64,000 nt of DNA from Liopterus haemorrhoidalis (GCA_963971575.1 OZ020611.1:240770654-240834653); one strand, 5' to 3'. Positions 13,501 to 22,244 are shown, numbered from the stretch's first letter. Translations and numbers: made by a program. Notes: a model not told the origin generated them from the sequence alone.

Positions 13501-14946
13501 ATATTCCCAAGTACGAGGTCTGTTCAAAAAGTATCGCGAATTTTGTGTTTTTTCAAAAATTATTTATTTATTCATGAATATCTATTTTGTTCCCTTCAAA
13601 GTAATCCCCACCAGATATTATACACTTGTGCCAACGTTTTTTCCAATCCTCGAAGCACTTGAAAAAATCATTTTTTGTGATCTTGTTCAGCTCCTCCTTC
13701 GATGCCGTCTTTATCTCCTCACTCGTAGCGTAGCGTCGTCCTTCCATGGGCCTCTTCAGTTTCGGGAACAAGAAAACAGGGGCCAGATCTGGGGAATACG
13801 GTGGCTGCGGCATTATTAGTGTGTTGTTTTTGGCCAAAAATTCGCGCACAAGCAACGATGTGTGGGCGACGATGTTTCGCGGTGACCCGTCTCATGCCCA
13901 AATCATTAGTAAAAAACGAATGGCACGAGCTAATCGATATGTTTAGGTCCTCAGCAACTTCTCTAACGGTGATTCGACGATTGGCCAATACTATTTTCTT
14001 CACTTCATCAATGTTTTCGTCTGTTGTTGACGTGCTCGGGTGTCCGGCACGCTCTTCGTCGTTCACATCTTCTCGGCCCTCTGAGAACATTTTGTACCAT
14101 CGATAAACGTTGCTTCGGTCCAAGGTAGCTTCACCATATGCCACAGTCAACATTCGGAATGCGTCCGCGCACATAATTTTGTTTTTCACACAAAATTTTA
14201 TACAGATTCTTTGATCCATTTTTTGGTATAGGCAAAAATCGAAGATGAGCCAAAACACGTGCAAGCAAAGCAACTGTCAAAAATGAACTGAACATTCAAA
14301 ATGGCCGAACTTGTCGGCATAAGTGAGAGACATGAGTACCAACATAACGCCACAAACAAATCGAAAATCGAATATACATAACTCGCGGAAATTCTAAATT
14401 CGCGATACTTTTTGAACAGACCTCGTATTTGTTACAATTTTTAAAAATATAGCACTTCCTGCCATTATCCATGTGCTTGCTTGGCAAAGCAAACGCATCA
14501 GAGTAAACGAGTTACTGACACTGAATTTATTTTTTTAGGCCCATCCCCGTTACTCATACAACTACGGAGTAGCTGATGGAGTAACTGGTGATGTTAAATC
14601 TCAATCCGAGCACCGCGACGGTGATGTAGTCAAAGGATCTTACAGCGTCAACGAACCAGACGGTACTGTCCGCGTCGTAGACTACACTGCTGATGATGTC
14701 AATGGTTTCAACGCTGTAGTCAAGAAGATCGGTCATCCAGTTCATCCAGCACCAGCTCCAATCGCTAAAATTGCTGTCGCTGCCCCTCTCGGTTATGCCG
14801 GACATGGTCTTGGAGGATTAGCTCTTGGTGGTCATGGTTATGCTGGACAAGGTTTCGCTGGTCATGGTTATGCTGGACAAGGTTTCGCTGGCCATGGTTT
14901 TGCAGGACATGGTTTAGATTTGGGACATGGTTATGGACATTATTAA
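1183..14946 (+). CDS. RR-2 cuticular protein gene 1 (three exons)
   Basis: Exons are 1183-1197, 9928-10107 and 14539-14946, all joined in phase 0. The 200-residue product starts MAFRQ, has a hydrophobic signal peptide with probable cleavage after AQA (residue 18), a Gly/Tyr/His-rich stretch to residue 65, an RR-2 chitin-binding domain at about residues 66-129, and a Gly/His/Ala-rich tail. RR-2 hallmarks visible are [36 protein letters not shown] and NGFNAVV. Members of this family are secreted by epidermal cells and bind chitin, usually in hard cuticle. Donors at 1198 and 10108 are both GTAAGT; acceptors end at 9927 (TTTTCAG) and 14538 (TTTTTTAG). The introns are 8.7 and 4.4 kb and full of transposons. 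The exons are clearly more GC-rich than the flanking DNA. The family assignment is firm; which individual CPR gene it is cannot be told. Confidence 0.92.
1486..2439 (-). mobile_element. CAGA-repeat element, copy A
   Basis: A near full-length member of the window's commonest repeat family, inverted relative to the copies at 37258-38370 and 57494-58425. One end is AGGGTTTTGTAGGTATGACC. The other carries an inverted ATACCTGCGAAACCCT followed by a perfect palindrome GTGTGAATATTCACAC. A (GTCT)n tract lies at 1533-1598, and the conserved stretch that follows runs through AAATTTGGCATGC to GACCCGCACATAGG. No transposase is encoded. The inverted termini suggest a non-autonomous DNA element, but I could not assign a superfamily. 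Confidence 0.7.
2077..2161 (+). repeat. tRNA-like module inside copy A
   Basis: Box A-like TAGCGTAATGGGTTAGAGC and box B-like GAGTTCGAGTACGG occur at tRNA-like spacing. The same module is in the 57.5 kb copy (57779-57874), but the 37.3 kb copy has a different tRNA-like sequence at this site. The terminal arms do not pair, so this is tRNA-derived rather than a working tRNA gene. Confidence 0.6.
2627..3001 (-). mobile_element. piggyBac-like miniature element with palindrome triplet
   Basis: The element is bounded by TTAA at 2623-2626 and 3002-3005, with ends CCCCTTTAGTAATC and, inverted, CCGCTTAAGGAC. It is the inverse of the element at 61131-61837. Three 16-bp palindromes lie at 2884-2899, 2927-2942 and 2970-2985, exactly 43 bp apart. 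No transposase is present. TTAA target duplication with CCC-type ends is the piggyBac signature. Confidence 0.7.
3108..3428 (+). mobile_element. SINE (family B) with tRNA-like head
   Basis: The head at about 3115-3180 has a box A-like GTGACATGGTAAGACGG and a perfect box B GGTTCGATACC. The body from about 3202 (GCAGACAGCTCTGGGGTCGA) to AACCTATTATT recurs without the head at 16009-16205. This arrangement (pol III promoter, body, ATT-rich 3' end) is that of a tRNA-derived SINE. Confidence 0.7.
3430..4059. other. AT-rich sequence, no feature recognised
   Basis: No coding signal on either strand. A CACTAAACACGAAC phrase at about 3727 also occurs at about 256, so part is probably old dispersed repeat. 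Confidence 0.4.
4068..4302. mobile_element. hAT-type miniature element with 8-bp target duplication
   Basis: Inverted ends AGGGGTCGGCA and TGCCGACCCCTGC are flanked by the perfect 8-bp direct repeat AATAGATT (4060-4067 and 4303-4310). The interior has GCGCCCTC phrases at both sides and no coding capacity. An 8-bp duplication and a (C)AGGGG terminus are hAT features. Confidence 0.85.
4311..5866. other. intronic AT-rich sequence with repeat scraps
   Basis: No gene seen. A simple (ATAA)n-type stretch lies at 4360-4395. Fragments of the CAGA-repeat family occur at about 4575-4640 and 5157-5190. From 5340 to 5760 there is a pyrimidine-rich stretch with recurring phrases such as GATTTTCTAAATTTCT, possibly a decayed tandem repeat. 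Confidence 0.4.
5868..6245. repeat. GC-rich inverted-repeat sequence, possible miniature transposon
   Basis: Both flanks carry self-complementary GC-rich blocks (GACGGCGTTGCGTTAGCGCC near 5912-5933; GGCGTTCGAACGCC near 6199-6212) and AGAATG-type ends in opposite orientation. Target duplications are not clear. Short open frames here are low-complexity and not convincing genes. Confidence 0.35.
6300..7495. repeat. diverged fragments of the CAGA-repeat family
   Basis: Phrases shared with the better copies recur in the minus orientation, such as GGTATCAAATGAAAGC, CATTCTAAGTAATG and ATCAGATT...GGAAAAT. The segments overlap in content, so at least two old insertions are mixed. No gene seen. Confidence 0.45.
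7513..7830 (+). repeat. CTGT/CCGT-repeat family 2, copy 1
   Basis: The sequence shares most of its length with 17319-17590: a conserved left part (GATTTTGACATTTCGAGATT, GGATCTCCACGAATTGA), a variable (GTCT/GTCC)n tract at about 7631-7687, then TGTACACGTGCAGAGCAAAT and TATTTAAGCTTTTGA. Apart from the microsatellite it is unrelated to the CAGA element family. Confidence 0.7.
8016..8114. repeat. dispersed repeat, copy 2
   Basis: This is the second copy of the sequence at 1-106, sharing TAGGCCAA, TTTATATAAGTACTTTA and GATGGCGGTCGGTC. It lies about 190 bp downstream of the family 2 copy. Confidence 0.7.
8115..9125. other. AT-rich intron sequence, nothing recognised
   Basis: No coding signal, tRNA or clear transposon ends. 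From 9058 a short GACCCACATATAGCAAGAAT phrase resembles a CAGA-family fragment. Confidence 0.35.
9129..9830 (-). mobile_element. internally deleted mariner element
   Basis: CGAGGGTTGC and its inverse GCAACCCTCG mark the ends, each flanked by TA (9127-9128 and 9831-9832). At 702 bp it is about half the length of an intact mariner. The transposase remnant reads on the minus strand. Confidence 0.85.
9190..9660 (-). pseudogene. mariner transposase, deleted
   Basis: The minus strand reads a mariner N-terminal region with a stop after [15 protein letters not shown], then [39 protein letters not shown] and [11 protein letters not shown]. These are the helix-turn-helix segments of the DNA-binding domain. 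The sequence then jumps, after a deletion of the catalytic core, to the C-terminal EWKKCFEN...FKRMQKC...EYLE. All DDD catalytic residues are lost. A stop and frame change confirm it is dead. Confidence 0.8.
9928..10107 (+). CDS. exon 2 of cuticular gene 1 (signal core, Gly-rich)
   Basis: The acceptor TTTTCAG ends at 9927 and the donor GTAAGT starts at 10108. The sixty codons begin [14 protein letters not shown], completing the signal peptide begun in exon 1, then give a GGYGG/GHGG-rich stretch and end GHGHDVDYY. Reading from the GTG or TTG as a start would drop exon 1 and lose the methionine; the phase-0 join is preferred. Confidence 0.9.
10695..10850 (+). pseudogene. MADF-like domain of Harbinger accessory protein
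   Basis: The translation has [20 protein letters not shown], then IYDNISEEL, a stop codon, then TKWHNIKVS. This follows the MADF pattern (IWD...S.EYKD...W..I...L.....V...W..I) found in DNA-binding partners of PIF/Harbinger transposases. It has an in-frame stop and no intact start. Confidence 0.65.
10890..11065 (-). pseudogene. PIF/Harbinger transposase fragment
   Basis: On the minus strand the frame [20 protein letters not shown] is followed by [20 protein letters not shown] and DSFASLM, closely matching the region before the DDE core of insect Harbinger transposases (R.A.....RL...LRFLATGDS). Upstream CFRNYVR is one frame away. The catalytic region is missing. Confidence 0.75.
11390..12160. 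other. AT-rich intron sequence, nothing recognised
   Basis: No coding signal or clear repeat ends. Confidence 0.35.
12165..13482 (-). repeat. diverged CAGA-family copy broken by other repeats
   Basis: It starts with AGGGTTTTGTAGGTATGACC (about 12154-12173) and ends with the opposite terminus, TACCTACAAAACCCTGAAATG then TTCACACTTCACATC (about 13432-13474). The interior lacks the microsatellite and is replaced by hAT-like sequence (12184-12933) and a C-rich GCGCCACTCG-ending scrap (13330-13387). The boundaries are approximate. Confidence 0.5.
12184..12933. mobile_element. hAT-like element or pair of hAT ends
   Basis: CAGTGGCACAGCC at the left and GAATACGCCACTG at the right are inverted ends, with G-rich and C-rich subterminal runs. 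No 8-bp duplication was found, so the two ends may belong to different insertions. A perfect inverted repeat (GAACGAACAGATTCATG with its inverse) lies near 12690-12735. Confidence 0.45.
13514..14425 (-). mobile_element. mariner element, internally deleted
   Basis: Near-perfect inverted ends of about 28 bp start CGAGGTCTGTTCAAAAAGTA and are flanked by TA (13512-13513, 14426-14427). The element is 912 bp against about 1.3 kb for intact mariners. Confidence 0.93.
13568..14219 (-). pseudogene. mariner transposase, catalytic core deleted
   Basis: From the ATG at 14219 the minus strand reads [15 protein letters not shown], then the helix-turn-helix DNA-binding region with [12 protein letters not shown] and [13 protein letters not shown], then [11 protein letters not shown] deletion with a frame change joins this to [20 protein letters not shown] and a normal mariner C-terminus ending [10 protein letters not shown]. 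The deletion removes the first two catalytic aspartates. The third, normally in APCDFF, is also missing ([10 protein letters not shown]). Not functional. Confidence 0.9.
14539..14946 (+). CDS. exon 3 of cuticular gene 1 (RR-2 domain and tail)
   Basis: The acceptor TTTTTTAG ends at 14538. The exon opens [19 protein letters not shown] and carries the complete RR-2 Rebers-Riddiford pattern ([24 protein letters not shown]). After [15 protein letters not shown] the tail holds [10 protein letters not shown] repeated almost exactly twice (about 14831-14890), a sign of recent slippage. It ends GHGYGHY and TAA at 14944-14946. Confidence 0.93.
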   Translation, partial: AHPRYSYNYGVADGVTGDVKSQSEHRDGDVVKGSYSVNEPDGTVRVVDYTADDVNGFNAVVKKIGHPVHPAPAPIAKIAVAAPLGYAGHGLGGLALGGHGYAGQGFAGHGYAGQGFAGHGFAGHGLDLGHGYGHY

Positions 14947-15027
14947 AAAAAGTAATAAGGGAGATTCACACCTAAAAATAGATTTGTGAACAGACCAAAA
15001 TTAATTTTAGTTTCAAAACTGGAAACA

Positions 15028-15236
15028 ATGCGCATTAGGGAAATAATAATAACTTATTTAACATGTGCATTATAATAATGCGGATGGTTTTAATTTTGTT
15101 ATAATTGTTTTTTCATTTTGAATTATTGACCATTTTACAATGGTTTCTATGCGCATTTTTAGTACTGGTTTACTTTAATTAGTATTACGTAACGTTATTA
15201 TTCTCTTTTTGGAATAAATGCGCATTAAATGCGCAT
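15028..15236 (+). promoter_or_regulatory. 3' UTR with four ATGCGCAT palindromes
   Basis: Perfect ATGCGCAT octamers occur at 15028-15035, 15149-15156, 15218-15225 and 15229-15236, with one-base variants (ATGCGTAT, ATGCGAAT) continuing to about 15340. The spacing is irregular. The cluster begins 82 bp after the stop codon of gene 1. Function unknown. Confidence 0.5.
15213..15218 (+). terminator. candidate poly(A) signal of gene 1
   Basis: This is the first canonical AATAAA noted after the stop codon at 14946, giving a 3' UTR of about 280 bases. It abuts one of the ATGCGCAT octamers. Confidence 0.5.
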
Positions 15237-15349
15237 TTTTGAATAAGTTTTGAAATGTCCATTGATTTAATGCGTTTAAGTACAGGAATGCCCATTGGTC
15301 TAATGCGTATTTCAAAAATGCGTATTGGAATTATGCGAATTGTTATACA

Positions 15350-16000
15350 GACCAATTCTGTAACTCAGTTACTATGATGATAGTAATTAAATTTGCCACA
15401 TGAGCAAGGTCAGTTACTATCATGAATGAAAGTCATTATACTTTTTATAATATTTTATCTTGTAGTGACTACACAGTAAATTTTTACAGAATTGATCTGA
15501 TTAACACCATTTAAAAAGGAAACTTCAAAATTGAAAAATGGATTTAAAGCGTTTTTTAATTCACAAATGCGTACTGGCATCATGTGAATTACAAGTTATA
15601 AACATCACTTAAGATGAAAAATTCGAAATTGAAAATATATATATATTTATAGTTTTTAAATTTTCAAAATTTTATTTTATATTTTTTTAAAACTAATTTA
15701 TAATTAAGATATGAGAATTTTGGTCCAGTATAATTTTAGCAAAATTTAAAATTTTGATATAAAAAAAAAAATTGCACAATTTTCTAAATGAATTAGGAGC
15801 TATAAACATAATAAAACGAAAATACGTTTTTTTTGTTTTTAAATTTTCAAAATTTTATTTTATATATTTTATTAAAATAATTTTAATTTAGGATATGCGA
15901 ATTTTGGGCTATTAGGTTCAGTATAATTTTAGCAAATCTAAAAATTTTGATGATTTTTTTTTTTAAAATAATGGACAAATTTCTAAATTAGGCTACATTT
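15350..16000. other. AT-rich intergenic sequence with an internal duplication
   Basis: No gene. Two related stretches (about 15645-15790 and 15835-15990) share AAATTTTCAAAATTTTATTT and GATATGMGAATTTTGG phrases, indicating a local tandem duplication of about 190 bp. Confidence 0.45.
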
Positions 16001-16008
16001 TTTTCGAT

Positions 16009-16205
16009 ATTGTGCAGTCAGCTCTGAGGTCAACTCAGCCTCAAATATTTAAAATGAGTACCTGATTATACAGGGATAATAGGACCATTGGAAACGTCAC
16101 ACTGACCACGTGGCTTTCATATCTATGGCTGGAAACAGAGAACTTACCGTCTCTGCCCCTTATACGCCTGTTTAGGCGCTGGTAACCTATTATTATTATT
16201 TTTTT
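16009..16205 (+). mobile_element. SINE (family B), headless copy
   Basis: This matches the body of the SINE at 3202-3428 (GCTCTGAGGTCAACTCAGCC, GACCACGTGGCTTTCATATC, AACCTATTATTATTATT) without the tRNA-like head. It ends in an ATT-rich tail. Confidence 0.65.
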
Positions 16206-16242
16206 ATTGGTTAACAATGGTACCTATAACAATGGAGTACCA

Positions 16243-16557
16243 CAGGGGTCGGTAACTTTTTTACGTCTCAATAACATTTTGTATTTATTTTTGCATTGTG
16301 CATCGCATTAAGTTACAAATTTTTTGGCAAGACATAGTGTTGTAAATTCCACTTTTTACAATCGTTCTTATTTACGCCAAGTTTACACGTATTTACATCA
16401 TAAATATGCCTAGTGTGTAGGTAGCCTAAATCAGCACGGCAGTAATGTATTGGCTACGCTGGATAAGAAAAATAAACATTATATTTTCTTATTGGTGGGC
16501 ATAAAATCGTTCAGTGGGCCTCATTTGTCCCATGGGTCACCGCTTGTCGACCCCTGA
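16243..16557. mobile_element. hAT-like miniature element
   Basis: CAGGGGTCGGTAAC at the left and TGTCGACCCCTG at the right are inverted ends of the same type as the element at 4068-4302. No 8-bp duplication is visible at these exact ends. No coding content. Confidence 0.5.
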
Positions 16558-16559
16558 CA

Positions 16560-17318
16560 TATTAATATTTAGATTTTGCTAAATAATATTTCAGATCTCA
16601 AATTTAAATCAGTCATCACAAAATTTGTCAAACTTCAATCATCTAGGATTCGAAGTTCTTTGTTAAACAAACTGGTATAAACCCGTCAAAGTTTGCTGAA
16701 GATCTTCGTTCGTATTTGGAGAGATAATGTTTTTGGTTTAAATTAAACTAATTTTTGACTTATTCGTCCTTGGTTTGTAAACCACAACTCCCAAAGCTAT
16801 GGGCTAAGTTTATTTCTTGATAACATTATGTTTGGGGGACTTCAAATCGTTCTTGGTTGTTGACCATCACTTCGATTTTTAATGACGTAATGGGCTAAGT
16901 TAATTTCCTAATTGTTCTGTTCTTTAAATGTATTTTTTTGGTGTGAGTTGATCTTTGGCACACACAATGGTACATGATTTTTTGAATATTTTGTAAATAT
17001 CTTAATATTTAAGTATTTAATGTGCATTATTTAGTTTCTAAATACTTTTCGAGACGTGATGTCGGTGTGTATTTTTTATAAATGTATATTTTTGTATTGA
17101 GTATTGTAGAGACGAATGATGCCAGAGAGAGAGTTGGTAAGGTGACGAGGCATATTAAACATTCACCTACTCAGCTAAGGTTTTATTTTATGACAGTATT
17201 CTGTGAATAAAGTGTTATGTGTTCTATTAAAATATAAGTAGCAATATATAACAAATATATTTGTTGAAAACTATTAATGATTTTTATTATAAACCTTTAT
17301 TTCCTAATTCATTTTTAC
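16560..17318. other. AT-rich intergenic sequence, nothing recognised
   Basis: No coding signal. A CAAAGTTTGCTGAAG / ATGGGCTAAGTT-type phrase repeats at about 16800 and 16893 but no element ends were found. Confidence 0.35.
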
Positions 17319-17590
17319 CGACCATATATAAGGGAGATATTGTGATCATACCGATTTTGACATTTCGAGATTTCGATGGATCTCCACGAATTGAAGTCCC
17401 TACATAACGTTTTGACTAGTTTTAGCATGATGTCTGTCTCTCTGTCTGTCTGTTTGTCTATCTGTCGGCCTGTGTACACGTGCAGAGCAAATTCGGCTAA
17501 AAGGATTTTTATGAAACTTCATATTTAAGCTTTTGATATCAATGGCACGAGTTGATCAACTTTTGGTAAAAATCGATTAACTTGAAATTG
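17319..17590 (+). repeat. CTGT-repeat family 2, copy 2
   Basis: Homologous to 7513-7830 over its length, with a shorter (GTCT)n tract at about 17432-17475 and the same flanks (GATTTCGATGGATCTCCACG, TGTACACGTGCAGAGCAAAT). It is followed by a diverged CAGA-family fragment (17600-17860). Confidence 0.7.
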
Positions 17591-17949
17591 GAGTTCGCAA
17601 CTATTAAAAAATATATTATTTTTTGAATATTTTTAATTTAAAATAAATACACGCATTATATTAGCTATAAATACAAAAAATCCATAACATTATTAGCCAT
17701 AATTTAACCATGAAATAAAAAAATAATAAATATTTTCAAAAACACAAAAGCTGCCATATTTTTCAAAAATACAATCTGATAAAAAATTCCTCTCGTGCGT
17801 TTCCGGCTCAGATTAATATACATTACCTATATTAACAGCATTTCTTCCAGAGCAGACTGTCAAAATCTTTTTTATCATTGCAAATTATGACTCTGCCATC
17901 ACTCTACATTTTTGACTGTTTAATTTAAAAAAAAAATAAAATAAAATAA

Positions 17950-18320
17950 AAAAGAGTTTAAATCGTTTAATGAAATTCATAGTCATAATACTAGATACAA
18001 GAATGATACATATCCTAAATTCTGCCGTCTATCAAAATCCAGAAATAGCACTACCTACTACGCTTTTAAATTCTTTAATAAATTGCCAGAGTCAGTAAGA
18101 CTTTTACCCCAAAATAAATTTTGTGTCTGTGAATAATAATAATAACTTCATTCTACTCTGTGTCCGAATATTTTGATTTAAATTTTTAGAATTATCATTA
18201 GTTTTTTTGTATCTGATTTAAGTAATAATTGTATCTATGTGAAACCTTTTTGGTGTAAATTTACACTATTTGCTTCATTTTTCTTGACTGACTGTAAACG
18301 ATTTAATTGTATTGTATTGT
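17950..18320 (+). pseudogene. 3' end of a non-LTR retrotransposon (LINE)
   Basis: The frame HNTRYKNDTYPKFCRLSKSR, then TYYAFKFFNKLPESVRLL, resembles the C-terminal end of Jockey/CR1-type reverse transcriptase proteins (...F.YRGIKLFNKLP...). A 3' UTR and a short tail of TTGTATTGTATTGT follow. It is heavily 5'-truncated, as is usual for LINEs. Confidence 0.65.
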
Positions 18321-18599
18321 GGTCAATAATCAAATATTACTATTATTACTTTAATTTCAAGAATCAGTGCAATATTTTTTAATGCACTGATTACAAACAC
18401 AAAAAAAACAACAAATAAAAAATAAAATATAATTAGTGAAAAAAGAAACAAATTATTATTTAAGCAATTAATAGATTAAGGACCGAGATTTTAACAGTAC
18501 ATAAAAATTATTCTGCGCACCGGCCAAAAATCTCGCGGACCGGTGGTTGGGAAATATTTGTTTATACATATTTTTTGTGTTTTTTTTTTTTTACTTTTA

Positions 18600-18785
18600 A
18601 TAGTTTTCCTATATAAGAAGTTGTATAAGCATGCCAAATTTCTAGGTCTATCTGTTTGGCAGACTAGACAGACAGACAGAAAGATGTACGGACGGATGAA
18701 CGGACAAACAGATATACAGACACACAGACACATGAGTGACGTTATTACATCAGGGTTTTTGGTTATACTTACAAAATCTTAAATA
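18600..18785 (+). repeat. CAGA-family fragment
   Basis: AAGTTGTATAAGCATGCCAA, a degenerate CAGA tract, CATGAGTGACGTTAT, then GGGTTTTTGGTTATAC and TTACAAAATCTT represent the last about 180 bp of the element. Two open frames overlapping here are translations of the repeat. Confidence 0.65.
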
Positions 18786-20270
18786 ATCTAAATTATTGAC
18801 ACTATATTAGTTGTCCTCCAGGACGAAAGTCATAGTTTTTGGTTAGGGATGACATAGAGTTAAGACATCAAAATTGAGGTCCTTCAATTTATCCTGTAAT
18901 TTAAGGCACACTTTGGCATTTCTTTTAAGAACCAAAGCTATTTTTTTGACCCATATGTTGAAAAAATGCTGGGACTTCGATTAAATATATTACTCAATAA
19001 ATTCCAACGAATGTAGCCTAGTTGGTTACTTTGTGGCTATATATGTATAAGGAACCACGTTCAACTACCCTTGCAGGCAAACATATTTCAAACCATTTCC
19101 CATTCGTTTTCGCTCGGAAAGCGGAGGGCCCGTTACTAAGGTCTTTGCACATTTTCCCAAAAACAAATAAAAGTGATTCGGAACCACCACTAAAACTTAA
19201 GGTCCCAATCGTCTGCGTGATATATAGAACATGCACTACACAGGTATATGCAGGAATTTGTGGGAGTGGTAAGTTCAGAAATAAAATTTCATTATCATTT
19301 AAAATAAAATTATTCAATTAGTTAAAAAATATTCAAATTATTCAAATATAAAACGAATCTATTTTAAGATAAACATCCTCAAAAATTAGTTGAGCTATCA
19401 TATATTTTTCTAGTTAAGTGTTAAAAGATACGGAGTGAATTACGGTCGTATATTATATGATTCGTTTGAAAGAACGTTATTGTTTAGATCAAATAGCATG
19501 GTCAAATGTTTATATAGATGGTGATAGGCGACCATATATTTTAGTGATATGGAGCTCGCAGTAATTAGAGTCAAAATTAATTATCTGGGTTTATAAATTA
19601 TTGGTCATAGAAATATGAGTCTTCAAGATAAGTTTATAAAAGGGTTTTGTTGTTAATGTAGAGAGCTGATTATTTTTACAACGACAAAAAATGGGGTCAG
19701 AGATCAGATTATTAGTTTAATAAAAGAACTGGAAAAATCTTGTGAGAGACAAAAGGAGTCATGAGTAAACCGGCACCATGTACGGACGAACCTCCCAAGC
19801 ACTTTTGGTACAGAAACCCGGAAGCGTGTAGTGGGTAAACCAGAAGTAATCTGGAAGTGTTGAGGACAGTTTAATGAAATAAACGAACCTCGTTAACGGG
19901 TTAAACACTGTGAGTGTTGTGAGGTGTTTAGCGGCTTGTGAGGTGATAACGGTGATTGTGAGGTTTTTGTGCATTGAGTGTCTCTCATGGGATTTTACAG
20001 CCAGCATTAAATTGTAAGTTCTAATGTAATTAATAACCTTCGATTCTAACTAAACATTAAACATAGATTAAGTAAAATGCAGACTTTAATTCAAACACCC
20101 TTATTCCTCTCATAAAGAATAGAAACAACCGACCGGCTGATCCTTTAGGTTTTCAGACTTGATACCGCTCGCAACTCTTGGAATCCACTATGTGGAGGGC
20201 CTTTCAAAGTAAGTACCATGAAATACAATGAAATTACTTAAAAATCATTTAGCCAACCTTGACGTTTAGA
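18786..20270. other. intergenic sequence without recognised genes
   Basis: Overlapping open frames of 99 codons occur on both strands at 19018-19321, but neither shows recognisable domains and they mirror each other. A GTGAGGTGT/GTGATTGTGAGG-rich stretch lies at 19908-19980. No element ends found. Confidence 0.3.
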
Positions 20271-20274
20271 CCGA

Positions 20275-20433
20275 TCTTTTTCTTTTTAATTTTATGGCCT
20301 TTGCTGCTGTGGCAATTAGCCAGGACAATTTTTTATTTGAGAAAATTTCCATGCCTGAACGGGATTCGAACCCGAGACCTTCGCAACGCAGACCACATGT
20401 GTTATACCACTACGCTACGCCGGTCGGCTAACT
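20275..20433 (-). mobile_element. SINE (family A), copy 1
   Basis: The minus strand starts GCCGACCGGCGTAGCGTAGT and has box A TAGCGTAGTGGTATAAC and an excellent box B GGGTTCGAATCCCG. A conserved body follows (CAGGCATGG, TGTCCTGGCTAATTGCCACA, AAAGGCCATAAAAT) with an A-rich 3' end. It is about 90% like the copy at 24950-25101. The acceptor stem does not close, so it is a SINE head and not a tRNA gene. Confidence 0.85.
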
Positions 20434-20439
20434 CGGTCA

Positions 20440-21205
20440 TTAATGAGCAAAAGGATAATACTAGATTAGAAAACGAAATACAGTTTTTAATAAATTCTTT
20501 ATTTTGATTTAACTAAAATGTATTCCAAAATATTTGTATGCCGTTTATAATTTCCCTTTATAATATGATAAGGGAATGAACAAAACTATGTGAATATATA
20601 GGGCATTATCAAGTTGTGAGGCATAACAAAACATGGCATGTAATTAAAGTATAGAATAGGTGTAGCGACAACAATAGAACGATTTAGGACATTTAGCAGT
20701 GTTGACATGAATAGCCGCACAGGTGGAGCGGTATGCGCTCGCCGTACGCGGGCTATTAGCGTGACACACCGCTCCGCGAACAATGGACCCGCTGACGAAA
20801 TAACTTAACGAGATAAACATTTTCACAACGCTAGATTCGAGATAATAATGTAGGATTCTCAAATGGAAATTTTAACTGTTAGAGGTCTTTATATTAATAA
20901 AAAATTTGCATTCATTGTTTTTAGGATTTCGTAGGTATAAGAAAAAATCCTGAAATCAAGATTCATGTGTCTGTCTAAACTCCATTCACAATAAATATGA
21001 GATGACACTTGGTTAATTTAAGTACCAATGTCATGAGGTGACTTAACCAACATCGAACCATTACCCAGTTGGTACACTTATTTACTTAATGTTGGTAACG
21101 TTTTTACACGTTGCCAGGTTCAGATTGTACTGTTTAGTTATTTTTAAGTCAGGTTTGACATTTAAGTGAGGTTAAACTTTATTTTCATTCAATCAAATAT
21201 TATTG
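20440..21205. other. intergenic sequence, mostly unrecognised
   Basis: A small GC-rich block with inverted GAGCGGT/ACCGCTC lies at 20727-20775. A CAGA-family terminal scrap (AGGATTTCGTAGGTATAAG) lies at 20922-20980. No gene. Confidence 0.35.
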
Positions 21206-21212
21206 TAATAAA

Positions 21213-21480
21213 AATGCCGAAAGCTCTTAATAACCGCGCTCAAAGAATGGTTTTGTCTCTTATTAATTATTTTGAAAGAGAGCAAGATAATGCTGGAACT
21301 TAAATTGATTTGAAATGTGTGAGAGATGCAAGTAAATATAAAATTTTGTTTATATCTATGGTCTTTTCATTTGAATATATTTCTACAAATAGTTGCTGCT
21401 GCATTAGATGTCAGCATTTCTAAAGTGAATAAAATCGCTGCACAACAATGTCAGTAGCCCGAAAAAGAAACGAACACGTA
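21213..21480 (+). pseudogene. possible DNA transposase N-terminal remnant
   Basis: An ATG opens MPKALNNRAQRMVLSLINYF, then EREQDNAGT and a stop; further on, VAAALDVSISKVNKIAA suggests a helix-turn-helix. The layout resembles the N-terminus of insect IS630/Tc1-like transposases, but the match is from memory of the pattern only. It is cut off by a CAGA-family fragment at about 21505. Confidence 0.35.
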
Positions 21481-21504
21481 CTAAACCTATTGTAGAATTA
21501 GACA

Positions 21505-21640
21505 ATTTTACAACAGGGATACGTAATATAAAAATGCCAAATTTCAACATTCTATGTCCTACAATTTCTACCGTACAGACAGACACATGAATGACGTTAT
21601 GAGGTTTTTTTGATGGTCATACTTACAAAACCCTAACAAA
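21505..21640 (+). repeat. CAGA-family 3' fragment
   Basis: AAAATGCCAAATTTCAACAT, a short CAGACAGACA tract, CATGAATGACGTTATGAGG and CATACTTACAAAACCCTAAC are the last part of the family consensus. Confidence 0.65.
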
Positions 21641-21644
21641 GAAC

Positions 21645-22240
21645 TATCAAGAATTATTTAATGAAAAATCCGATATATTCTTTTGATGATATTACACAAA
21701 TCAAATAGATGGACAATATGTTGTAGGTCTGCTATCAAGTAAATACGTGCCCTATTGCCATTTTAAAATATTTTATTTTTACTGTATTTGAACTGTTTGT
21801 ATATTTAAGTATTTTCCATATTGGGTGATATTTCTATAACGTAATTTTATTCTGTATATTGTGTTTGCATATTTTAAAAGGTTTTATAATTTGTAAAGTG
21901 TCAAAAACAATATTTCATTTTGTATCTTCGTCGATAAATAAATATTATATTATATTAATAAAATATGGTCTATTTACATTTGTTACGTTCATTCTTTTTT
22001 CTAATTTTAACCTATAGGCTTGTTACGTAGAGTCATAACGGTTTATTATCATCAGATGCAAGCGAAAAGTAATTTTAGCGTACTCGTGAAATCTACACTT
22101 TCAGTTAGTAAATAAACTGTTCGAACTGGCAATAATATTCATTATTCGAAGTAAAATTGTATCGAATATCTGAAATTCAAATATTCAAAAATTTCTATTT
22201 GAATAATAAAACATGTGACTATCATTGCTTTCCGATCTCT
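21645..22240. other. intergenic sequence, nothing recognised
   Basis: No coding signal or element ends. Confidence 0.35.
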
Positions 22241-22244
22241 TTAG

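Noticed and set aside
19018..19321. 99-codon frames on both strands
   Set aside because: They mirror each other and show no signal peptide, domain or splice context; low stop density on both strands explains them.
20340..20433. Functional tRNA gene
   Set aside because: Boxes A and B are excellent but the acceptor stem does not pair and the sequence runs on into a repeated body with an A-rich end; a second copy has the same body. It is a SINE.
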